Positions 33,585-39,487 of a stretch of DNA of 39,487 nt are shown here, one piece after another. Origin of the DNA: Acidimicrobiaceae bacterium (GTDB lineage Bacteria > Actinomycetota > Acidimicrobiia > Acidimicrobiales > RAAP-2); assembly GCA_027314705.1 (NCBI GenBank), contig DAHVAJ010000100.1, positions 1 through 39,487 of the forward strand, written 5' to 3'. Numbering within the stretch: position 1 is the stretch's first letter; every line of letters begins with the position of its first letter. The notes beneath the pieces were generated by a model. It was not told the origin of the DNA and made no database searches. It saw nothing but the letters and a program-made list of their open reading frames with translations. The translations under genes were made by a program, and so were the position numbers.

Positions 33585-34166
33585 GTGGCCGACGAGGACC
33601 GCATCGAGGAGCCGGGGCCGGTCCGGCCCCGTGACGACGGGCAGCTCCACTTCGCTCCCGAGACGGCCGGCCGCACCTTCCCGGTGGCGGCGCCGGCCGA
33701 GACCACGCCCCTCGGCGACGAGCCCGAGGGCACGGTGCCGGCCACGCCGCTGTGGGCCCTGAAGGAGCGCCGCCACGGCACCGCCCACCTCTTCGGGCAC
33801 CCGGCCCGCCTGCGGGCCGTCGCCGGCACGGGCGACGCCGCCGTCTACGCCGTCGAGGACGGCGCCGACCACTGCATGATCGGCCGGGTGGTGGGGAGCG
33901 AGCCCGGCGGCTGCACCTACAGCCTCGTGGCCCGCGTCGACCGGTCGACCTGGGACGCCCTGGCCGCCGGCCGGATCGACGGACGGGCCGCCTTCGCCGC
34001 CTCGACCGACGCCGGGCTCTCGGGCACGGTGGAGGGCGGCGGGGCCGGCCTCGGGAACGTGTTCGACGTCGACTGGTACCCCTCCCCGGCCGACATCCCC
34101 GCCGAGTACCTCCCGCCCTCGCCCGCCGTCGCCTTCACCGCGCCGCTGCCCACGGCCGACCGCTGA
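33585..34166 (+). CDS. Unrecognised protein, 193 residues
   Basis: I do not recognise the family. GTG 33585 has a strong GGAGGAGG 5 nt upstream, and codon use fits the neighbours, so it is very likely real. Residues 1-50 are charged and Pro-rich. Residues about 52-130 look like a folded alpha/beta core (LWALKERRHGTAHLFGHPARLR, then a strand pair around VYAVEDGADHCMIGRVV and CTYSLVARVDRSTWDALAAGR) with two cysteines (97 and 110). The rest is Gly-rich, ending in DVDWYPSPADIPAEYLPPSP. No signal peptide or membrane segment. It follows pxpBC by 80 nt and faces pyrF. The stop lies in a 14-bp tandem duplication. Confidence 0.75.
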   Translation: MADEDRIEEPGPVRPRDDGQLHFAPETAGRTFPVAAPAETTPLGDEPEGTVPATPLWALKERRHGTAHLFGHPARLRAVAGTGDAAVYAVEDGADHCMIGRVVGSEPGGCTYSLVARVDRSTWDALAAGRIDGRAAFAASTDAGLSGTVEGGGAGLGNVFDVDWYPSPADIPAEYLPPSPAVAFTAPLPTADR

Positions 34167-34179
34167 CGGCCGACCGCTG
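34152..34179. repeat. 14-bp tandem duplication across the stop codon
   Basis: ACGGCCGACCGCTG occurs twice exactly (34152-34165, 34166-34179), with a further half copy. The stop TGA of the unrecognised gene is at the junction. Confidence 0.9.
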
Positions 34180-34180
34180 A

Positions 34181-34206
34181 CGGCCGTCCCGGGACCGGGA
34201 CGGCCG
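34181..34206. terminator. Bidirectional hairpin between convergent genes
   Basis: Perfect 12-bp arms CGGCCGTCCCGG / CCGGGACGGCCG separated by GA, in the 87-nt gap between the plus-strand gene ending at 34166 and pyrF ending at 34254. There is no T-run, but the site and stability suit a terminator for both strands. CCCGGG-rich sequence follows to about 34222. Confidence 0.55.
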
Positions 34207-34253
34207 GGCCCGGGCCCGGGGACCGGCAGGCCACCGGACCGGCGTGCCGGCGC

Positions 34254-35129
34254 TCACGGTCGGGCCAGGGCCGCAGCCAGCTCGTCGCGGACCGACCGGG
34301 CCGCCGCGGCCAGGGCCCCCTCGTCGGGCCCGGCGGCCAGCACCGACCGGGACACGTTGGCCAGCACCGAGCCGGGGGGGCAGCCGGCGAAGCGGACCCC
34401 GACGTCGGCCGCCGTCGCCCCCTGGGCCCCCAGGCCGGGGGCGAGCACCGGACCGCCGAGCCCCGAGAGGGGGAAGGCCGACGGCGCCAGGGTGGCCCCG
34501 ACCACGGCACCCACCGTTCCCGCCGGCAGGGTGCCGGCGCGGTTCAGCTCGGCGATCCCGGCCAGGAGCGCGTCTTCGACGGCCGGGCCGGTGCCGCCCT
34601 CGGTGCGGGCCTCCTGGATGGTGCGGCCCTCCGGGTTCGAGCTGCGGACGACGACGAGCAGCCCGGACCCGTGGGCCGCCGCCGCCACCACCAGGGGGGC
34701 CAGGGCACCCAGGCCGAGGTAGGGGACGGCGGTCACGGCGTGGACGGCCAGCGGGCTGGCCGGGTCGAGCCAGGCGGTGGCGTAGGCCTCGGTGGTCGAC
34801 CCGATGTCGGCCCGTTTGGCGTCGGCGATGACGAGCAGCCCGGCCGCCCGCGCCGCGGCCAGGACCTCCTCGAGCACGGCGTAGCCGGCGGCGCCGAACC
34901 GCTCGTAGAAGGCGACCTGGGGTTTGACCACGGGCACCACCCCGGCGAAGGCGTCGACGCAGCGCAACGAGAAGGCACGCAGACCTCGGGCGTCGTCGCC
35001 GAGGCCCCAGGCGTCGAGCAGGGACGGCGAGGGGTCGATCCCGGCGCAGAGCGGCCCGGTGGCGGCGACGGCCCGGGCCACGCGGGCCCCGAACCCCGAC
35101 GGGCGCACCGGCGCACCGCGCTCAGCCAC
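34254..35129 (-). CDS. pyrF: Orotidine-5'-phosphate decarboxylase, type 2
   Basis: Converts OMP to UMP, the last step of de novo pyrimidine synthesis. 291 residues, the longer type-2 form. Catalytic Lys105 in IADAKRADIGST, N-terminal CAGIDPSP, and LAPGLGAQGAT toward the end (phosphate site). GTG 35129 overlaps the pyrD end by 8 nt (GTGGCTGA), the same arrangement as at argD-argF. Confidence 0.95.
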   Translation of the reverse strand: MAERGAPVRPSGFGARVARAVAATGPLCAGIDPSPSLLDAWGLGDDARGLRAFSLRCVDAFAGVVPVVKPQVAFYERFGAAGYAVLEEVLAAARAAGLLVIADAKRADIGSTTEAYATAWLDPASPLAVHAVTAVPYLGLGALAPLVVAAAAHGSGLLVVVRSSNPEGRTIQEARTEGGTGPAVEDALLAGIAELNRAGTLPAGTVGAVVGATLAPSAFPLSGLGGPVLAPGLGAQGATAADVGVRFAGCPPGSVLANVSRSVLAAGPDEGALAAAARSVRDELAAALARP

Positions 35130-36123
35130 CGTCGCCCCCGGGGCCCGGCCCGTGGGCCCGGTCGCGCAGGTCGCGTACGGCGGCGATCCCGTGGGCCGCG
35201 CACCACGCGGCCACCTCGTCGAGCACCCGCCACGGGGCCCGCGGGTCGCGGAAGGTGGCCGTGCCCACCTGGACGGCGTCGGCGCCGGCCATCATCAGCT
35301 CGACGGCGTCGCGCCCGCAGGCCACCCCGCCCACGCCGACGATGGCCGCCTCGGGGTGGGCGGCCCGGACGTCGAAGACGGCCCGCACGGCCACCGGGTG
35401 GAGTGCGGCGCCCGAGAGCCCGCCCCCGGCCGGCCCCGACCCGAGCACGGGCCGCCCGGTCTCGACGTCGACGGCCATGGCCAGGGCGGTGTTGACCAGC
35501 GTGACGGCCTCGGCCCCGGCACCGAGGGCGGCGCCGGCCACGGCGGCGAGGTCGGGCACGGTCGGACTCAGCTTGGCCCACCGGGGCAGGCCCGGACAGC
35601 GCTCCCCCACCACGGCCACGACCTCGGCCGTGGCCGTGGCCGAGTGGGCGAACATGGTGCGGCGGTCCTCGAGGTTGGGACAGCTCACGTTGATCTCGAC
35701 CGCGGCCAGGCCCTCGAGCTCGGCCACCAGGGCCGCGGCCCGCGCGTAGTCGTCCACCCGCTGGCCCCAGATGGACACCACCGTGCGGGCCCCGGCCGCC
35801 GCCAGGCGCACCAGCCCGTCGCCGGCCCAGGCCCCGATCCCGGGGCCCTGCAGGCCCACGCTGTTGAGCAGCGAGTCCCCGGCCTGGTGGACGCGGGGCG
35901 CGGGGTTGCCCGGCCAGGGGTCGACCGAGAGGGACTTCACCACCACCGCACCGAGGTCGGCCAGCGGACCGTAGGCGGCCAGCTCGTCGGCGTGGCCGGA
36001 GGTGCCCGAGGCGGTCATGACCGGGGCGGGGAGGGCGAGCGAGCCGACGGTCACCGAGAGGTCGACGGCGCCGGCGTGCCGGGCCGGCGCGACGCGGCCG
36101 GGACGGCCCACCGAGGCCGTCAT
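35122..36123 (-). CDS. pyrD: Dihydroorotate dehydrogenase, class 1B-like catalytic subunit
   Basis: Oxidises dihydroorotate to orotate with FMN. 333 residues, soluble, with no N-terminal membrane helix, hence class 1. [14 protein letters not shown] opens the barrel, KSLS (63-66) contacts FMN, the catalytic Cys148 lies in [10 protein letters not shown], and [27 protein letters not shown], split over two strands, is the phosphate site. Class 1B enzymes work with the iron-sulfur flavoprotein PyrK, which would normally be encoded here but is missing. ATG 36123 overlaps the carB stop (ATGA). Confidence 0.93.
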   Translation of the reverse strand: MTASVGRPGRVAPARHAGAVDLSVTVGSLALPAPVMTASGTSGHADELAAYGPLADLGAVVVKSLSVDPWPGNPAPRVHQAGDSLLNSVGLQGPGIGAWAGDGLVRLAAAGARTVVSIWGQRVDDYARAAALVAELEGLAAVEINVSCPNLEDRRTMFAHSATATAEVVAVVGERCPGLPRWAKLSPTVPDLAAVAGAALGAGAEAVTLVNTALAMAVDVETGRPVLGSGPAGGGLSGAALHPVAVRAVFDVRAAHPEAAIVGVGGVACGRDAVELMMAGADAVQVGTATFRDPRAPWRVLDEVAAWCAAHGIAAVRDLRDRAHGPGPGGDGG

Positions 36124-39100
36124 CTCCGGTGGTGCTCCTGGAGCGAGCGGACCGACAGCGGGTGGACGGCCCAGTCGGCGATGCCCGCGGCCGCGGCCCG
36201 GGCCGCGGCCACCGTGGTCAGGCAGGGCACCTGGTGGGCCAGGGCCGTCTCCCGGATGTGGTTGCCGTCGGCCCGGGGTCCGCGGCCCCGGGGCGTGTTG
36301 ACCACCAGCTGGACCTGGCCCCCGGCGATGAGGTCGACGGCGTCGACCCGGTCGGCGTGGGGCTCGCCCACCTTGGCCACCACCGTGGCCACCGGGATCT
36401 CCTCGGCCTCCAGCATGGCGGCCGTGCCGGACGTGGCCGCCAGGGCGAAGCCGAGGTCGGCGAAGTGGCGGGCGGCCTCGAGGCCGGCCGGCTTGTCGCG
36501 GTCGGCCAGCGAGAGGAAGACGGTCCCCCCCGACGGGAGCCGGTTGCCGGCGGCCAGCTGGCTCTTGGCGAAGGCCAGCCCGAAGGTGGCCCCGATCCCC
36601 ATCACCTCGCCGGTCGAGCGCATCTCGGGGCCGAGCAGGGTGTCCACCCCGGGGAACCGGTTGAAGGGGAGGACCGCCTCCTTGACCGAGACGTGGCCGC
36701 CCACCGGATCGGTGAGGAGGCCCTCGGCCCGCAGCTCGGCCAGGGTGGCCCCGACCATGACCCGGGCGGCCACCATGGCCACCGGCACCCCGGTGGCCTT
36801 GGCCACGAAGGGCACGGTCCGGCTGGCCCGGGGGTTGGCCTCGAGCACGTAGACGCGGGTGCCCTTGACGGCGAACTGCACGTTGCAGAGGCCGCAGACC
36901 TCGAGGGCCTCGGTGATGACGTGCACCAGGCGCTCGAGCTCGGCCACCACCTCGGGGGCCAGGGTCTGCGGCGGGAGGGCGCAGGCCGAGTCGCCCGAGT
37001 GGACCCCGGCCTCCTCGACGTGCTCCATGACCCCGCAGACGAGCACCTCGCCGGTGGCGTCGCGTACCGCGTCGACGTCCACCTCGACGGCGTCCTCCAG
37101 GAAGCGGTCGACGAGCACCGGCCGCTCCGCGGTGATCCCGCCCTCGCGCCCGAGGGCGCCGCCCACCCCCGAGAGGGCCTCGACCACCTCGAGCAGCCGC
37201 TTGTCGTCGTAGACGATCTCCATGGCCCGGCCGCCGAGGACGTAGGACGGGCGGACCAGCACCGGGTAGCCGACCTCGCGGGCCACGGCGACCGCCCCCT
37301 CGGCGGTCGTGGCCGTCCCCCCGGGGGGCTGGGGAAGGCCCAGCCGCAGGCAGAGGTCGTTCCAACGCTCGCGGTCCTCGGCCAGGTCGATGGAGGCGGG
37401 CGAGGTGCCGAGCACCAGCTCCTCGGGCAGGCCGGCGGCCAGCTTGAGCGGCGTCTGGCCCCCGAGGCCCACGATGACCCCGACCACCCCGCCCCGTCCC
37501 CGCGAGGCGGCCTGCTCGGCGGCGATCACGTTGGCCAGGTCCTCGGGGGTGAGGGGCTCGAAGTAGAGGCGGTCCGAGGTGTCGTAGTCGGTCGACACGG
37601 TCTCGGGGTTGCAGTTGACCATGACCGTCTCGAAGCCGGCCTGGCGCAGGGCCAGGGAGGCGTGCACGCAGCAGTAGTCGAACTCGATCCCCTGGCCGAT
37701 GCGGTTGGGGCCGGAGCCGAGGATGATGACCCGGGGTCGCCCCGACGGGCCGACCTCGTCCTCCTCCTCGGTCGTCGAGTAGTGGTAGGGCGTGTGGGCC
37801 TCGAACTCGGACCCGCAGGTGTCGACGGTCTTGAACGTGGTCGCCACCCCGGCGTCCAGGCGCACCCGGCGGACGTCGGCGGCGGTGACGGGGGCGCCGA
37901 AGACGTGGGCCAGCTGCTCGTCGGAGAAGCCGAGCCGCTTGAGCCGCCGCCACTCGCGCCGGTCCAGGTCGTCGACGGTCACCCCGAGGGTGACCCGCAG
38001 GTCGAGGGCCATCCGGGCGTCGGAGATGCGGGCGATCTGGGCCAGGAACCACGGGTCGATGCCGGTGGTCGCGGCCAGCTCCTCGACCGTGGTGCCCCGA
38101 CGGAGCAGGGCCTCGACCTCGAAGATGCGCTCGGGCGTGGCCGTGGCCGTGCGGGCCAGCAGGTCGGCCGTGGGCACGTCGTGGTGGACCGCCTCGGCCG
38201 GGTCGGCGTTGAGGCCGGCGCGGCCCTGCTCGAGCGAGCGCACCGCCTTCTGGAGGGACTCGGGGAAGGTGCGCCCGATGCCCATGACCTCACCGACCGA
38301 CTGCATGCGGGTGCCCAGCACGGCGGGGGCCCCCGGCAGCTTCTCGAAGGCCCAGCGGGGGATCTTGGTCACCACGTAGTCGATGGTCGGCTCGAACGAG
38401 GCGGGGGTGGCACCGGTGATGTCGTTAGTGATCTCGTCGAGGCGGTAGCCGACGGCCAGCCGGGCGGCGATCTTGGCGATGGGGAACCCGGTGGCCTTGG
38501 ACGCCAGGGCCGAGGAGCGCGATACCCGGGGGTTCATCTCGATGACCGTCTGGTGGCCGGTCACCGGGTCCACGGCGAACTGGACGTTCGAGCCGCCCGT
38601 CTCGACGCCGACCCGGCGGATGCAGGCGAAGGCCGCGTCGCGCATCTCCTGGTACTCGACGTCGGTCAGCGTCTGGGCCGGGGCCACGGTGATCGAGTCG
38701 CCGGTGTGGACCCCCATCGGGTCGAGGTTCTCGATCGAGCAGACGACCACGCAGTTGTCGGCGTGGTCCCGCATGACCTCGAGCTCGAACTCCTTCTGGC
38801 CGGCGATGGAGCGCTCGATGAGGACCTCGTGGACGGGCGAGGCCTCGAGGCCCTCGCCGGCCAGGCGGCGCAGGGCGTCGGCGTCGCGGGCGATGCCCGT
38901 GCCGGCCCCGCCCAGGATGTAGCTGGGCCGGACCATGATCGGGAAGCCGATGGCGTCACCGATGGTCAGGGCCTCCTCGAGCGAGTGGGCGAAGCCGGAC
39001 GGGGGCACGGCCAGGCCGATCTCCTGCATGGCCGCCTTGAACCGCTCGCGGTCCTCCGCGGTGGCGATGGCCTCCGGGTTGGCCCCGATGACTTCGACGC

Positions 39101-39434
39101 CGGCCGCCTCGAGGACGCCCCGCTCGGCCAGGACCATGGTCAGGTTGAGGGCCGTCTGGCCGCCGAGGGTGGGCAGGAGGGCGTCGGGCCGCTCGCGGGC
39201 GATAATCTGCTCCACGCTGGCCACGGTCATCGGCTCGATATAGGTGCGGTCGGCGAACTCCGGATCGGTCATGATCGTGGCCGGATTGGAGTTGAGCAAA
39301 ATCAGGCGCAGGCCTTCCTCGCGCAGGGCCTTGAGCGCCTGGGTTCCGGAGTAGTCGAATTCACAGGCCTGGCCGATCACGATCGGGCCCGAGCCAATGA
39401 GCAGGATCGATTTCAGATCTTTGCGTCGTGGCAC
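36120..39434 (-). CDS. carB: Carbamoyl-phosphate synthase large subunit
   Basis: Makes carbamoyl phosphate for both pyrimidines and arginine (ArgF). 1104 residues, full length. Two ATP-grasp halves: N half with [30 protein letters not shown] and [21 protein letters not shown] half with [38 protein letters not shown] and [20 protein letters not shown]-terminal MGS-like allosteric domain (about 950-1104) follows. GTG 39434 gives the standard [16 protein letters not shown] start. Codons 1-78 use A/T in the third position 15 times, against about once in the next 80 codons, a sharp change near 39200. The stop overlaps pyrD. Confidence 0.96.
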   Translation of the reverse strand: MPRRKDLKSILLIGSGPIVIGQACEFDYSGTQALKALREEGLRLILLNSNPATIMTDPEFADRTYIEPMTVASVEQIIARERPDALLPTLGGQTALNLTMVLAERGVLEAAGVEVIGANPEAIATAEDRERFKAAMQEIGLAVPPSGFAHSLEEALTIGDAIGFPIMVRPSYILGGAGTGIARDADALRRLAGEGLEASPVHEVLIERSIAGQKEFELEVMRDHADNCVVVCSIENLDPMGVHTGDSITVAPAQTLTDVEYQEMRDAAFACIRRVGVETGGSNVQFAVDPVTGHQTVIEMNPRVSRSSALASKATGFPIAKIAARLAVGYRLDEITNDITGATPASFEPTIDYVVTKIPRWAFEKLPGAPAVLGTRMQSVGEVMGIGRTFPESLQKAVRSLEQGRAGLNADPAEAVHHDVPTADLLARTATATPERIFEVEALLRRGTTVEELAATTGIDPWFLAQIARISDARMALDLRVTLGVTVDDLDRREWRRLKRLGFSDEQLAHVFGAPVTAADVRRVRLDAGVATTFKTVDTCGSEFEAHTPYHYSTTEEEDEVGPSGRPRVIILGSGPNRIGQGIEFDYCCVHASLALRQAGFETVMVNCNPETVSTDYDTSDRLYFEPLTPEDLANVIAAEQAASRGRGGVVGVIVGLGGQTPLKLAAGLPEELVLGTSPASIDLAEDRERWNDLCLRLGLPQPPGGTATTAEGAVAVAREVGYPVLVRPSYVLGGRAMEIVYDDKRLLEVVEALSGVGGALGREGGITAERPVLVDRFLEDAVEVDVDAVRDATGEVLVCGVMEHVEEAGVHSGDSACALPPQTLAPEVVAELERLVHVITEALEVCGLCNVQFAVKGTRVYVLEANPRASRTVPFVAKATGVPVAMVAARVMVGATLAELRAEGLLTDPVGGHVSVKEAVLPFNRFPGVDTLLGPEMRSTGEVMGIGATFGLAFAKSQLAAGNRLPSGGTVFLSLADRDKPAGLEAARHFADLGFALAATSGTAAMLEAEEIPVATVVAKVGEPHADRVDAVDLIAGGQVQLVVNTPRGRGPRADGNHIRETALAHQVPCLTTVAAARAAAAGIADWAVHPLSVRSLQEHHRR

Positions 39435-39440
39435 CGGCGG

Positions 39441-39487
39441 TTAGCGCTTCTCCCTTTCCATTTCCAGCACTCGTTCCAAGGCCCCCG
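39441..39487 (-). CDS. C-terminal end of an upstream gene (partial, unidentified)
   Basis: Directly upstream of carB a TAA (39443-39441) closes a frame that runs to the window edge and reads ALERVLEMEREKR at its end. This charged, helical end looks like coding sequence. carA is the expected neighbour, but the residues do not match a CarA end that I know. Only 6 nt separate it from carB. Confidence 0.35.
   Translation of the reverse strand, partial: GALERVLEMEREKR

Overview
The window is a very GC-rich (roughly three quarters G+C by eye) stretch of an actinobacterial chromosome made mostly of housekeeping genes. Two well-known actinobacterial neighbourhoods lie side by side: infC-rpmI-rplT-(SpoU methyltransferase)-pheS-pheT-argCJBDFRGH, and carB-pyrD-pyrF ... 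mihF-gmk-rpoZ-coaBC-metK-priA-def-fmt-rpe-ribD-ribBA-ribH-hisG. The actinobacterial host factor MihF, the degenerate PriA, the long HisG and the gene order all point to Actinomycetota. A deep-branching class such as Acidimicrobiia is possible but is only an inference. Nearly all genes are on the minus strand. No tRNA, rRNA, CRISPR array, insertion sequence or prophage gene was seen.

Layout, left to right. 1-1409: an ECF sigma factor with its zinc-finger anti-sigma factor (cut by the window edge) and a secreted lipoprotein of the COG4315 type, with an ECF-type promoter candidate upstream. 1410-9970: the complete arginine operon argC-J-B-D-F-R-G-H. Every junction overlaps, and transcription starts at one promoter covered by two ARG boxes. 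10002-16245: pheT, pheS, an rRNA methyltransferase, rplT, rpmI and infC. infC appears to start at AUA. 16246-18833 (plus strand): a DUF1844 protein and a GPH-like MFS transporter. The transporter's low-complexity tail is antisense to the tail of a cold-shock-domain protein (18239-19156, minus). 19167-23789: hisG, ribH, ribBA, ribD, rpe; riboflavin synthase (ribE) is not present. 23835-30970: fmt, def, priA-like, metK, coaBC, rpoZ, gmk, mihF. 31049-34166 (plus strand): 5-oxoprolinase pxpA and a fused pxpBC, then an unrecognised 193-residue protein. 34254-39434: pyrF, pyrD and carB, without pyrK. The last ~290 bases, covering the first ~78 codons of carB and the end of an upstream gene, have clearly lower GC than the rest.

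The genes serve arginine and pyrimidine synthesis (linked through carbamoyl phosphate), riboflavin, histidine, coenzyme A and S-adenosylmethionine synthesis, and translation. The most interesting layer is expression signals. Many genes have a TANNNT -10 element exactly 6-7 nt before the start codon, as expected for leaderless mRNAs. Many junctions are GTGA/ATGA overlaps, and three look like CTGA overlaps. infC has a non-canonical start with a good Shine-Dalgarno. I did not find a clear new defence or mobile system. The best leads are the ArgR operator on a leaderless promoter, the infC start, the antisense tail overlap, and the compositional break in carB.
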